Shown here: in pieces, positions 38,940 through 52,032 of the stretch
Layout of the letters: every line of letters begins with the position of its first letter
Position numbering within the stretch: the first letter of the stretch is position 1
Assembly (NCBI RefSeq): GCF_009389715.1
Contig: NC_052399.1
Span: forward strand, 27,227,146-27,291,145
Reading direction: 5' to 3'
Length of the DNA stretch: 64,000 bases
Origin: Phoenix dactylifera
Taxonomy: Eukaryota > Streptophyta > Magnoliopsida > Arecales > Arecaceae
Program-made: the position numbers and the translations under genes
Notes under the pieces: model-generated
Told to the model about the DNA's origin: nothing
What the model saw: the letters and a program-made list of their open reading frames with translations, nothing else
The model's database searches: none

Positions 38940-40318
38940 CAACTAATAAGAAACTAAATCTAGTCCACTTGACCGGCTGAGATATAAGAGTTAGAGTAGG
39001 AGATAGACTCCTCCTTCCCGATTTCCTACTAGAGTTTAAAAAACCTAGCCTCTAATGGCTATTTAAAGATCCACACATCCTCTTTCACCTCACCGCCAAT
39101 AGGTTTTACCAATCATCACTGCTAGACAACCATTGATTCCCTCTTTTCCTCTTCTTGACTCCCAACGGTCTTGGCTCATGGTGCTCACTGAAAAATTCAG
39201 TCAAGTACTCGTCCGAGTCTTAGGTTCTAAGAGGGATTGTCGAAATTATTTAGACCTATAGTTTCGTTTCACTCAGCAAGGATCTTCATTTTCTAGATTT
39301 TTTTATTTATATAATTTTTTTTACATCAAAGAAAATTGTTAATCTATTTATATGTGATTTATGTATTTTATGAAATGACGTTTTGAATGAAAAATGGATA
39401 TATAATTTGAAGTAATAATTTTTGGATTATTGTTATATTTTCTACTGACCTTACATCATATATGCATATTTTGATTGAATTATAATATATATATTATTTT
39501 ATAAAAAAAAACTTTGACATGTATTAGATTTGAACTTTTAGTCTGACTATGCTCTGGATCCTGCCAATTAGGGGTTATGCATTGGCTCTCTGACTATTAT
39601 TAAGCTCATTGATTCTACTTCTAGCCCCGTCACTGGGTATACATACAGTATTCTGTCCCAATTCTTAGGGCATAAGTGCGGTTCTATTTTTAGTCTAGCT
39701 ATAGGGTATAATTATGGCCATAGGTAAAGGCTGTTGAGTTGATTGTGATCTGTTTGGAATGAGATTTATAAATACGCACATGAATATTTAAAAGATATGA
39801 ATTTTAATGGATTTATTGTTTGAAACTGAATTAATTATGTTTTTACACTGATTTGTAGTAATTTATGTCTTACTATTGCATCTTATGTTACTACATGAAC
39901 TACTTATTAGGCTGTCGAGCTCATTATTTCTTCTTTTTTTTTCAAGATTATGATAACTAAGATGGTACGGGTTATGTTCGAAAGAGTAACTAGAGACAAA
40001 ACTTGACATCTTTAATTTAAAACAAGATTTAATATAAGATATTTTAAATATTGATTGGCATGTGACACATTAAAATTTGATTCTACAATCTTTTTAGGGT
40101 TATTATCTGAAGTTTGAATTATATAAGACTTAAATTTTGTTTGACAATTGGATTTGTTAATTAATTGAATTATGGCTTTTAGTTATTTTAATTATCTTCA
40201 CTGCATTGTATTTGATATCGCATTGGAATTGGAATGCCTTGTATACTTATAGAGAGAATCTCTATGCAGCAGTTACCGCGACTTCTCATTCGTGATTTCG
40301 GATCAGAGGCATGACATA
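38940..40318 (+). repeat. Probable solo LTR or LTR fragment
   Basis: The stretch has an LTR-like layout. A TATA-like CTATTTAAAG near 39058-39067 is followed by a pyrimidine-rich leader, and the right end (40200-40318, with CAGTTACCGCGACTTCTC and GATTTCGGATCAGAGGCATG) is the inverted match of 33283-33400. No gag-pol sequence adjoins it. The left boundary is approximate. Confidence 0.4.
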
Positions 40319-40372
40319 TCTGAATTTAACTCAAGCTATCCTTGTAGGTATTCCACAATGCCCTTCTATTTA

Positions 40373-41460
40373 GGCCCTGTTTGGGGGAGCTTTGGGAGGG
40401 CCAAAAAGCACTTTCTGACCCTCCAAAAGTACTTTTAGACAAAAAATGGTGTTTGGTAAAATTTTCGGAAAGTTGTTTCAGCTTTTGCGGGAAGCTGAAA
40501 ACAGCTTTTGGGGAGAAGCTCCAATTTGGAGCTTTCCGAAAACGCTGTTTTCAGCTTTGTCGGAAAGCTGTTTTTTGGACCAAAATACCCCCATTTAAAT
40601 CACACTTTTTCCTCCAAAACCCTTATCCTCCCTCTCCCTCTCTCACCTATCCTCTTCCTCTCCCTCTCCCTCTCTATCTTCTTCTTCTTCTCAACGCCAC
40701 CACCTCTGTTCCTTCTTCCTCTTCTTTTTTTTTCTTTTTTTTGTTTTGGAAGCTCGTGGCTGCCCACGGTGGCAGCCACCATGCCGGCCACCACCCATGG
40801 CCGGCGACTCCTTTATATTTCAATGAAATAAAATAATAAATAAATAAATAAAATAAAATAAAATAATGAGTGAGTGGCAAATAATCTGATCTAAATAAAT
40901 AAATAAATAAAAATATTAGTAATTAATTAACCAATTTTATCACCTAGCTAGAAAATTTGTTAGAGAGATAAATGGTTATTAGAAGGATGAAAAATTAATT
41001 TACACTAATAATTATAATATTTTATATATTTATTATTGTATTATACTATAATATAATATTATATTACATTATATCATAATACATTGATATGTTATGTTAA
41101 ATAATTTAATATTATATTCAATTATTATTCTATAATACATAATGTTATAGTACTATATTATAATAATATTATATTACATTACACTAATATTATACTATAT
41201 CATATATTTATGTATTAATACATATTATATTTTATTATGCTCTGTTATATAATACTGGTAATGTCCTTTATCGTCATTTTGTCACACAAAAGTACTTTCT
41301 CAATTTGTTTACCAAACACATGTTAAAATGCCACAGCACTTTAGAAATGTAGTTACCAAACAGCAAACGACTTTTTATAAACGCTCTGCTTCAGACAGCT
41401 CTACTTCCAACAGCTCTACTTCCAAAAGCTCTACTATTAACAGCTCCTCCAAATATGGCC
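40373..41460. mobile_element. PIF/Harbinger-like non-autonomous element, TTA target duplication
   Basis: The left end GGCCCTGTTTGGGGGAGCT and the right end AGCTCCTCCAAATATGGCC are imperfect inverted repeats. TTA flanks both sides (40370-40372 and 41461-41463). Subterminal AAGCTGTTTT/ACAGCTCTACTTCC repeats form a second inverted layer. The 1088-bp body includes a pyrimidine-rich tract (40620-40745) and AT-rich palindromic sequence (41020-41250). It has no transposase. The open frame starting at 40381 is an artefact of the terminus and the CT tract. Confidence 0.8.
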
Positions 41461-41810
41461 TTAGAGGCACAGCTGCAACGAAGCTTCAAAGTAATATGGG
41501 CACAAGAGACATTATTCAAACGATGGAAAAAGGGCAGTGGCTCGTTGGCCATATGAGGTACCTCCCCGATGTCACAATCCACATTCGGCGCGATTAGTCG
41601 GTGATCACGGAGACAATGAAATCTGCAGTCTGCACCCCCACCTACCTCGAAAAGCTTTCAGATGTGAAAAGAATGGCTTGCTGGATCCCGACCCAAATGG
41701 GACAGCAGAAAAATGTACAGTCCATGTCCCGTGACCATTGTTGTCTTGTGCCATGGGACCCGTCTTTTTACTGCCTTGTTCTTCACAAGTGCTGAAACCA
41801 AGGACATCCT

Positions 41811-41829
41811 GTGTATGTATGTATGTATG

Positions 41830-41870
<41 letters not shown>
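41811..41870. repeat. (GTAT)n then (AT)n compound microsatellite
   Basis: Five to six GTAT units lead directly into about 18 AT units, suggesting an origin by point mutation of one repeat type into the other. Confidence 0.95.
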
Positions 41871-41873
<3 letters not shown>

Positions 41874-41989
41874 ATTTTTTAAGAGTGGAGCAGTGGGTGG
41901 GCCAAAATCACGGTATTGTACCTCTCTTGTTCTATTGTGAACGGAGTCCCTCGTGACCGGCACCAAACCAAAAAAAAAAAAAACTCAGG

Positions 41990-42370
41990 TGTAAAATATT
42001 TTGACCATCAGACTCGATGTAGATAATTTTGATCACTATCTGTATATAAGAGTATTACTAAACTCAATGTGAAACACTTTGGCCACTACGACCAGAGCTA
42101 GATAGTGTTCAGAAACTAGATTTAGTATATCGGAAGCCAAGTCGCTTGTCAAACTTTCAGAGGTCATAACTTGGTCATACGATGTCCGATTGAGATGATC
42201 TCTTTTTTTTTGTTGAAATTCGGTAGCTTGTTGAGGTTTATAACTAGAAGGTTAAATTGGGTTGAAATTCTATTGTTTAGGCTCCGCTGGTCAAGCAAAA
42301 AATTTTCTTTTTAGATAAAATTTTGACCGAACGTAGCTCTCTATCGATAAATACGTTGTCCTATTCGAAC
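41990..42370 (+). repeat. Dispersed repeat, copy A
   Basis: Shares ordered blocks with 45640-45960: TTTTGACCATC/TTTTGGCCACT, CTTTCRRAGGYMATAACTTG, TCATACRAYRTCYGATTGA, and AAARTTTTCTTTTTRGRTAA. These occur in the same order and strand. It resembles the U3/U5 of an old LTR element; the family is not assigned. Confidence 0.55.
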
Positions 42371-42479
42371 TAGAAGAGGAGTCCAACCCAAATTGTAATA
42401 GGGGAGATCTCACTAGTATTACAAATAGGGGCTATGTATCTTACTTTTGTGTATGGAGAGTTAATAAAAGAAAATGATA

Positions 42480-43927
42480 TTTAAGTCCTTTAGAGAATTT
42501 TTCCACCTTTTTCTATTTTTTTTAAGAAATTCGAGTTGAACGGATTGAAGGAATTCTTTGTTCTTCTCGATCAGGCATTCAACCTCATTCACTAAAATAA
42601 ATCTACTCTGGATGTGTGTAAGACCTCGGACTTTCCACCTATACATATAAAGCAGCCAATATTGCCAAATGAGACAGGCCTGGAAGAAGTGCATTAACAA
42701 TGGCCATTAAACATTACACCATTTACAATATTGAACAATACCTTACAAAATACATTAAAGAGCATATAAGATTATAACATATAATAATATAAAGTTGCGT
42801 TCAAAATCAAAGAAAAAAGAACAGGTGAGCAGTGGAATTAAAAGACAGCGAGAGATGATTTTGTAATTTCTAGAGATGATTGGATAAGAGTTAGTGGCGA
42901 GGAAGAGCCGAAATGTTTGATCATAATTAAGGTGGCGACATTAAGGCTTGTGACTTTTTAATTTTTTATGGTGACTAGAGCTTATTATTTGCATCAGCGA
43001 TGGAATTATTTTAGCTACTTGGCGATAGTGGCAGACCATATGCTTGTGTCGGTGTTGAACACCAGGATATGCCAATGAATGATGACTTATATTTAGGTAA
43101 TTAAGCATCTATCGGTATAGTATTCAAAGTTTTGGGTTATTAGCTATGAACAATGACAAAGATAGGTTTAGGTCACCTTCAAAACCAGTGGAAATGTTGG
43201 ACATTTGAGTCCCTGAATTGCCATTCCATTTGTTTCTGCCGACCATACCAGATCTTTCTAATCTTTATTAGTAATGCCCCCAAATCAACATGGATAAACT
43301 TAAATCTTGTTGACATTTTTAGTAGCTGCTTTTGCTTGGATTCTCCAATCTTTTTGTTCCATAGCATGTCGGTGGGTAATTTCTATTTGAAAGCTTTGAA
43401 CAGATCAAGATGCCTTCGGCCATGTGAGCCTTCTTTTCTCTCGCCCTCAGCCCAGCTATGTCTTCTACTGTTCTTTTTTTATTTTAAAGCATGGCATGCT
43501 TCCAAAGTTGAACCACGGTCCATGTGAACTGTGAATCTGTGATGTGGATTTTTTAACTCTAAAAAACAACTATGGCGTGAAGTGGAAGAGTATATATCTA
43601 GTGCTTTCTTTTGTGACAATTTGCGTGCAAGGAGATCAAAAGTTTGATATGCATGCATGCTAGAGACATAACTGGATTTTTTGGAAATGGCCCTGATCCC
43701 ACAAAAGGGCATGTTGCATTATTTAGCTGCAAATGTAACAGGTTCAAATCTAATTATGTGGTTCCTAATATGGGTCAACCTGCATGGTCCGGAATGTAAT
43801 GTACTTATGATTCTCCAAACTTAAAATATTAAATAAAAATAAAAAATGAAAAAAACTTTCTATATGATACCATTATATATACAAACATGCATACCTATAT
43901 TCATATCTATCTATCTGAATGTCTGTC

Positions 43928-43930
<3 letters not shown>
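42480..43930. other. Intergenic sequence
   Basis: No supported gene. The frame at 43153-43527 has no recognisable domain. Confidence 0.4.

Positions 43931-43990
<60 letters not shown>
43931..43990. repeat. (TA)n microsatellite
   Basis: About 29 TA units, preceded by a short GTCT repeat. Confidence 0.97.
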
Positions 43991-43995
<5 letters not shown>

Positions 43996-44277
43996 GGTAA
44001 TTAATCAAGTGAGAGTGCTGGAGTTCGTTAATTCCACCTTATTTTCTAAACCTCCCTCATCATCCTTCCATAAGTTGATAATAAGGGTTAGAATCAAGAA
44101 GCCCTCATCCAGCTTTTGTCATTTTAAAATTTCCTTGATATGCTCCATCAAAAAAATTCTTGATATATGAAAAAATTGCAATAATTCTTTTCAAGAAAAT
44201 AAAATCCTGTGATTCCATGCATAACTGCTTGGACAGGCAAACTCGTATATTCTATGCTGGTAACACAGAATTTATGA

Positions 44278-44353
44278 TGAGAGAGAGAGAAACCTGCAGG
44301 CAATATATATATATATAGATATAGATAGATAGATAGATAGATGGATGGATGGA
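44278..44353. repeat. Compound GA / AT / GATA / GATG microsatellite
   Basis: GAGAGA, then ATATAT, then (GATA)n and (GATG)n within 75 bp. The phrase GAAACCTGYAGGCA flanks it on both sides, indicating a local duplication. Confidence 0.85.
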
Positions 44354-45635
44354 GAAACCTGTAGGCAGATTCTTCTTTGACAAAAACTATTTAACCTCAA
44401 TAGGTTGTGTTAGCTTCAGACGGGCTAGCAGTGACATGAGCGTCCAGCATTACATTGTTATTTAGAAGTTGGTGAAACAAACAGGTTGAGAGCAAATGCA
44501 ACATTGCGACGTTCCCTTACTCAAAAGCAAGTTAGACGGCCCTAAGTATCATGCTCTTCAGTTCGACAGCAAGTACTCTCATCATTTTTCTTTTTGATAG
44601 AAGACAAGAAGTACTCTCATCGATATCAGATTGCATGAGATCTGGGACTGCTACCATGCTGGGCCACAAGAACAAGCGGGATTGTCAGAAAAATTGATTG
44701 AGCCAAATGGAATGGAGTTGGATGTTCGTTGCTTGAGTTCTAAGCAAACATTGCAGGCAATGGACTGTTATTGTTCTGCACTGCTCTAATGGCCTAAAAC
44801 CTTTTGACCATGACTCCAAAAGCTAAGTCCCCAAGTGACCATTGTGACACTAAAAGTGCTGGTGCCTGCCATACTCGAAGCCTCCAGATGTTTCTCCATG
44901 ATTTCTTTACAACCTATGGTTCTTTCAGAAGTTTAACCCACCATCGATCTTTTATGTCTCATGGGAATACTAGAAAATATCAACCAAAATCACCAGCCAA
45001 AAAATGCCATTTTCCACAAAAAAATAATTAAGCAACGGAGTCCGTTTACTTTATTTTGACAGTCAGCCTAGTACAAAAAGACATCTAATACACTGAGATC
45101 TCTATCAGCCAAAACCATAATTAATTTCAGTAGTAAGTTCACATTATTACAAGTAATGTAGTCACTACATTAGAAGTTGGCATAGAATCTCAATTGTAAC
45201 CTGAGCCATTAGGTGTGGGGCCTAGGAATATGAGTGTTTCAAGCAACTGCTTGTGTTCCATCCTCTCACCACTTTCCAAAGGAGAAAAGGTGGTTTTGCT
45301 GCCGTGCTTGTTTGCTCTTTCAGTTGGTAGGCTGTGAGCTTGTAAGCTATAGTGGAGTTTGGTAGTTAACCATCTCTTTAATTTATCTCCTTCTGCCTTG
45401 GTGTGTTTTAATATTTTCACCCTATAATGCTAGGTCGGGGATGTTGCCTCCTTTGCCTACTTTTTGCCCAGAGGCTTAGATCATCTAGAGCATAGGCCGG
45501 TTCCATCAACTCACTGCCAACTAAATCAAGAAATAGTTTTCACTCTTAGTTTCCATATGGTTTACAGATAAGATATTGGTTATATACCATCTAGATATTT
45601 TACTCTCACTTGCAAGTGATCCAGAAAGATCCTCG
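44354..45635. other. Intergenic sequence
   Basis: I see nothing with coding or element support. Confidence 0.4.
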
Positions 45636-45639
45636 TATT

Positions 45640-45960
45640 AGATTTGGACCATTTTGGCCACTATAAGTAGAACCAGATAGGCTCCAAAAAGAAAATTCAT
45701 TACATCGAAAAGTCAAGTTCTTGTAGGTCTAACTTTCGAAGGCAATAACTTGATCATACAACATCTGATTGATATTATATTTTCTTTATATATAAATTGA
45801 ACAGTTTTTTGAATCTATGACGTAATACCACATCTTTAAGGAGGAGGCGCCCCTATCGATTGAGTCTAAATTACATCGTTTTAGGCCTGAAATTGACCGA
45901 TTAAACCGAAAGTTTTCTTTTTGGGTAAGACTTTGAGCAGACGTATGTCTCCATCTGAGA
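45640..45960 (+). repeat. Dispersed repeat, copy B
   Basis: Diverged direct copy of 41990-42370, with the shared blocks in the same order. Copy B has an extra GC-rich insert around 45835-45860 (GAGGAGGCGCCCC). Confidence 0.55.
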
Positions 45961-48900
45961 AAAATCAGATGGAGCGACAGAAGACAAAGTTGATGTCTAA
46001 ATAGAATTTGAAAAAGTATCTTACTTCCTCCAATTCACATAAAAAAAATAAAACAAAGAATGAAATGCACCTCGATGATAACTATTCCAAGAGAGAATGA
46101 GAAAAGAAGAGAAGCACAATTAAGCAAGAATGTAACTATCAATTCTCTAACCTGTTTAGTAAAATGTATGCAATGATTGCATGTATCAAATACTAATAAT
46201 GAATGATAATAAGTCTTGAAACTTCAGTAAAGGTCCAGGATACATGTGGTCTTTAAGAAAGAAAGGTGCAATGAAATTAGGAAGATTTACTCTTATTTTT
46301 TCTCCATGTATTTTGTTGTTACTTGACAGTAGAGATACAAAATCAGAGCAATACTGCAGAAAGAAGAAAATAATACGAAGAAAAAACAACAAAACAGACT
46401 TGATCTTGGTCTCTCTACCAAAGCAGTCTTCCTTGTATCTCTCTTCCAAAATTTTGTAAATTCTCCTGATCTTTGAACTTTGATAAAAGCCGGATGACTG
46501 CTCTTCCAACCTCCTTTATCATCAAAGAGGAAAAAAAAAGGTACCCTTGTTGATATAGAGAAAGAAATAAGTGATTTTGTGATATAATGAGTTGCTTATA
46601 ATGGGTCTTATGGGCAAACAACTCGAATACATGCTCCTTATCCTAGCAGGTTTTCATTATTCACGAAGATGAAAAATCTTGCTAATGAAAAAGCCAAAAA
46701 AAAAAAAAAGAAATTTCAAGTGCAGTCACCTTTGTAAAGTCATACTCTTCTACAGCAGGCATAAATGAGCCTTGTAAGATTTAAACATTGCTTAGTAATC
46801 TTCTTTCAAATGTGCTTTGGATTGTCAAGTGAATTTTTTAGGGTTAAGACCACTTGTTTTTTCATTACAAAATTAAAAGTTTGTCATCGATAAGTTGACA
46901 TGTTGCAACTTGATTGGCCATAAGGAAGCTTATAAAATATAAAGTCATATGTTATCTCAAAAGAAGAAGGCTGAACAAACTAAACAATGTGACTGCTGGG
47001 TCAAATTCGTTATACTTCCTAACATGTCTCATGATACAGACCAGGCATCACAAATATGCCGGGTTGGCACTCAAGTATCAATGCTCATCCAGTATTACAA
47101 CGCATGCACGTATCTTGAGGCAGCTTTACAGCACTTCTAGATTGTAGGGTCAACCTACTTCCATGACAAAGTTGGAATTCAGCAAATCATATTCGTTCTC
47201 AATTAGAGGTAAGTATTTAGCTTAATTGAAGAATGACCTATCTAACAACTTATTAATTTTGAAATCAAAGAAATACTTGATTCATTACCGGTAGTCAAAC
47301 CACACCAACTTTTGAAATTGGAGTCCTTTTTTCACCATTTTGAGGGTGGACTGTGGAGGCCATTAAGGGATGACTTTTTTTTTATCACCATTTTGAACTC
47401 TTCTAGGATGATTTATGTGCATCATCAACTAGAGCAAAGCATGTATGCCACTCAATATCATCTATATCATATATAAAATTGGAAGTTTCAAAATTAAGAA
47501 ATAGTTCACTTATTTTTTAATATCTTTTTTAGCTCTAGTTATTGAAAAAGTATCAAAAAATATCAGAAAATTAATAGTACAGTGAATTAAATATCTAGTA
47601 TATTGCCTATCACTCGGACGGTGTCCTGTGCGATTCATCAACTTTAGGTCCAAGACAACTTTGCAACATTTACCTCTCTGATTCTACTGTATGCGTTCAT
47701 TTTAGAATCACAAAAATATGACCATCCTTTCAAAAGAAAAAAAAAAGAATATTTAGAAAATTCAACAACATGCAAATACAAAAAAAATTCTTAGAATGCC
47801 TATCACATTCAAGAGTAACAATTTTAAATTAATTAAAAAATTGATCTGATAAAAATATAAGAAACTTTGAATTGCTTCTGAAAATATATTTGATAAAATA
47901 AAAAATATTTCATAAATCAGATTATTCCGCTAATAATTATTTTTAAATATAGTATTATTTTTTTCCATGTAAAATTTTATAATTTATGTGTAATGTAACT
48001 TTCAATTTTATAATTTACTTATGTGGAAAGATCAAGACCTTCCATCTTCTAATGGTATGAAAATTTGACGGCTCTTAATTCTCCGCGTCTCACAATTTAG
48101 GTTCAATTTTGCCAGAGCTGGGACCCGCTTATTGTTTCGTTGAGGCTCCAACGGCTAGGGGCGACGCGCAGATGACGCGGAGATGGCTCGGTAACTGCAG
48201 AAAAGGACAGGCAAAGGCCACATGAAATCAACCCCACTTCACCGAGAGAAACATGGATTTAGCGTGTGTTTTGGCGGCCCACAAATATTAAAAGATCATG
48301 CACACTTACTCATTTGTCCCTTCTGCTTCTCTTTATTCTCTAATACTCGTTCGTTTCTTAAGCCAGCATTTTTGAGTATGTATCGTAATATAGCACTAAT
48401 TTAGAACAAAAATCAGATCTATGCGGATATATATTTAGTTTCATATTAGTGATACAATCTTAAAAGTTTATATAGAGCTAAAAAATCTAAATAATATATT
48501 TCGATTAGTTTTTTTTAGTGAGAATCTAAGTTATTACAAGATCAATGAGTTAACAAAGTGCAATACACAGCAAAAAGTAATTAAAAATTAATTGATGCAC
48601 TTCAAATGTTTCTAAATTTGATGCCACGCTAGCTATATTAATCTATAAAAGTAAAATAAAATTTACCACGTTAACAAGGCACGATAGTTATATTGGTTTA
48701 ATTGTTGTACATTACTTAAAATGTAAGTTAATAATTTATTATGCCCTGCGGAATATGATCTCATGCACTAATACCATATAATAATAGAGAATAATAATCT
48801 TGATTACAACATGCAATAAATCTCAATGAGAAATTTGATTGCATATTAATTATAGGTAAGCGCTTAACTACCACCAAAACATATGTCTCGTCATAAATTA

Positions 48901-49195
48901 ATGTATCGTGACAAGGCACTGCACCATCAACATGCCATGTGGAATGAAGGAATTGGTGCAACCAATAAAATTGATGCAGTATTTATTGGAATTATAATAT
49001 AAAGTGCCAACCTCTAATCGGGGATTAAAAGCTTTTTCCTAAATCAATTAGACCACAAATCTTATCTATGAACACCCTAACATATCTTCAACCAGTGCTG
49101 TTGAAATCTTAAACTGATTTTAGGTATAATCTTGAGGGCATCCCAATGTTCTCTACATGTCCATTAGATTATATTTTTTGATTGAAGCTATTTTA

Positions 49196-49200
<5 letters not shown>
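45961..49200. other. Intergenic sequence with a small GC-rich island
   Basis: Mostly AT-rich. At 46949-47140 a frame reads CDCWVKFVILPNMSHDTDQA and continues for ~60 residues, unusually protein-like, but I do not recognise it. At 48115-48200 a GC-rich patch (CCAACGGCTAGGGGCGACGC) stands out without any ORF. Confidence 0.3.

Positions 49201-49240
<40 letters not shown>
49201..49240. repeat. (AT)n microsatellite
   Basis: Twenty AT units, about 430 bp upstream of the TBL gene start. Confidence 0.97.
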
Positions 49241-49245
<5 letters not shown>

Positions 49246-49668
49246 AAAATATTTATGCTAAAATTATATAATTATAGAAAATGACTCTTTAAATATTCAA
49301 AGTCATATCATAAGCACTTTTCACCTCCAAATGCGCAGATAAGTGATAAAACAAACCAGTTAGGATCTGGTTATATCTGCTGCATGGAAATTTTAATTTA
49401 AATATTTAAAGCAGTTATTCCATGATGAATCCCACCAATCCAGGAATAACTTCAGCGCGGATGGCATAACCGAAAATATTGTAGAACAAGGAGGCTTATT
49501 TGTCACGCGTGAACGGACGCTGCTCGTGATCTGGTCACCGCCACCCTCCACCGTCCCTCACTCCCAAATAGCACTACAACCACCGCCACTCTCTCTGTCT
49601 CTGAGAGAAATATTGGAGGCGCCTCTTCTTCTCTCTTCTCCTCTCCTTTTCCTCTCTTCTTCTCGGCG

Positions 49669-52032
49669 ATGAAGGACGCCGGGAATCTCCCAAAGTCGTC
49701 GAGCTTTGGCTCCGGACTGAAGGGCCTTTTCGCAGTGGTCGGGACCCGGCGGACGAAGCTCTTCGCCTACGGCTTCGCCTTCGCCTTCGTCGCCTGCACT
49801 GCTTTCCTCGCCTTCAATCCCTCCAGCAATGGCTCCCCCTTGTTCAACAACTTCTTCACCTCTTCCTCCTTCTCCTCGTCCACGGCCCCCTATAGATCCC
49901 AGATTTCCTCCCTCTTTTCATATATTTTCCCCAATTCCTCTTCGCCCTCTCCTGGAAAGTCGCCTCCTTTGCTTGGTTATGCTGCCAAGGAAGGATCGGC
50001 GGGGGTGAATCGGACCGGAAATAGCGTTGAGTTTCATAAAGACGAGATTTTGGGAAGTAAAAATCACACGGAACCCGGAATTGGGCTGCAGAAAAGTGGA
50101 GTTTCCGACAAAAACGGGGTTTCTGCCAAGAAGCCTGTGGGGGGTGGAGTTGAGACGAAGAAAGGTGGAGACTTGGCGGCGAAGAACCATACGGGAAGCG
50201 GAGTAAGTGGAGTTTCTGGGAAGAACCAGACGGGAAATGGGATTCCTGAAAAGAATCAGGCGAAAGTGGAAGCCGGCTCCAAGAAAGATGGAGTGTTGCC
50301 GGAGAAAAACCGGACAGCAAGTGGAGTTCTTTCAGAGAATCACACTGGAAAAGGAGTTGCTTCGAATGGAAATGGAGTTTCGGGAAATAATCAGAAGGAA
50401 TCAGTAGCTAGTCCTCAGGAAAAAGGAGTTTTGAAAAAGAAGCAATCATCCCATGGAGTTTCCGCAAGTCCGAAGAGCAGCGAAGCTTCGACGAAGGCCG
50501 AGCAAAGAGCTTCAAACCTGACAGCTTCACTCGGAAAGCAAAATGATTCGATTGCATCGACCCCGAGCAGTGGCGGTCAGAAGGGAGACGACTGGATCAA
50601 TGCTTTGAAGGGCTGTGATATATTCCAAGGGAATTGGGTGAAGGATGATTCATACCCGCTTTATCCTGAGGGATCTTGCCCTCACGTTGCTGAACCTTTC
50701 AATTGCTATCTCAATGGAAGGCCGGATCGAGCTTACCAGAAACTCCGGTGGAAGCCCGATGGTTGCGACATCCCGAGGTAAGAAAATTGAGAACAGAAGT
50801 TTGATAATTATGCAAAGTTTGATTCAGCTACGTGCATACAATTGTTTTTATACTATGTTCAGATTGAATGCAACTGATATGTTAGAGAGATTGAGGGGAA
50901 AGAGGCTAGTTTTTGTCGGTGATTCGCTCAATAGAAACATGTGGGAATCTCTGGTTTGTGCTCTAAGGCACTCTGTCAAGGATAAAAAGAAGGTTTTCGA
51001 GGCGTCTGGTAGGCATGAATTCAGGGCTGAGGGTTCCTACTCTTTTATATTCAAGGTTGGTTTCTTCCTCCCAAGTTAGTATCTCCATTTCTTCGCAAAA
51101 TCGTCCTCTGAATCTGTAGTAATGCATTCCATTCTAATTGGTATGTAGGACTATAACTGCTCTGTGGAGTTCTTTCGCTCCCCATTTCTTGTTCAGGAGT
51201 GGGAGATTCCGGTAAGCAATGGGAAGACAAAAGAAACGCTTCGGCTCGACACAATTGAGAGATCATCTCCCAAGTATAAGAATGCACATGTCATCGTCTT
51301 CAATACTGGGCACTGGTGGACGCATGAGAAGACCTCCAAAGGGTAATCTGGAAATATAGCTTGTGGAATTATATTCTATATGCATGGTTCAGAGTCTGGA
51401 TTTAAATAAGCTTACTCCCAACAGGAAAGACTACTACCAAGAAGGTGACCATGTCTATAGTGAACTCAATGTTGTGGAAGCATTTCATAAGGCTCTTAAT
51501 ACATGGGCAAAATGGGTGGACGCATATGTGAACCCTAAGAAAACACTTGTTTTCTTCAGAGGCTACTCTGCCTCCCATTTCAGGTAACTAAAGCTTATCT
51601 TTGATTAGCTTCATCAAAAATTTAGATTCAAGAGGTCTGTTATCTATCGATTCGTATAGCGAAATTGATTGGTTTTTTTCTGCATGGTTTAGTGGTGGTC
51701 AATGGAATTCTGGCGGCCAATGTGACAACGAGACAGAACCCATTAAGAACAAGAACTATCTCTCTGCCTATCCACCAAAGATGCGCGTCTTAGAAAAGGT
51801 TATCAAGGGAATGAAGACCCCTGTCTCTTACTTGAATGTCACAAGAATGACCGATTACAGGAAAGATGCTCACCCTTCCATATATCGTAAGCAAAATCTC
51901 ACCGAGGAGGAGAGGAGGTCCCCTGAGAGGTACCAGGACTGCAGCCACTGGTGCCTCCCAGGAGTGCCTGATTCTTGGAATGAGCTACTATACGCACAGC
52001 TGTTGATTAAACAACTTCAACTATTACAGTGA
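49669..52032 (+). CDS. TBL: TRICHOME BIREFRINGENCE-LIKE protein (wall polysaccharide O-acetyltransferase type)
   Basis: Five exons: 49669-50777, 50863-51055, 51149-51342, 51425-51583 and 51693-52032 (1995 nt, 664 aa). All introns are GT-AG and the frame is preserved. TBL proteins are Golgi type II membrane proteins that acetylate xylan, mannan, xyloglucan or pectin, or support cellulose deposition (TBR). Seen: a membrane anchor at ~31-49 ([19 protein letters not shown]); a long Lys/Gly/Asn linker (~110-310) with repeated GV..KNxTG-like units; and a PMR5N domain from Cys316 ([20 protein letters not shown]). The GDS motif ([14 protein letters not shown], Ser391) and the DCSHWCLPG block (Asp634, His637) complete the SGNH-type catalytic triad. 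The long linker and overall length fit the TBR/TBL1/TBL2 group. The leader just before the ATG is a CT-rich tract (49624-49660); I see no clear TATA. Confidence 0.95.

Noticed and set aside
40381..40836. A 151-codon frame starting near the Harbinger-like element's left end
   Set aside because: It begins in the terminal repeat and crosses a CT-rich tract; it has no domain and lies wholly inside the transposon.
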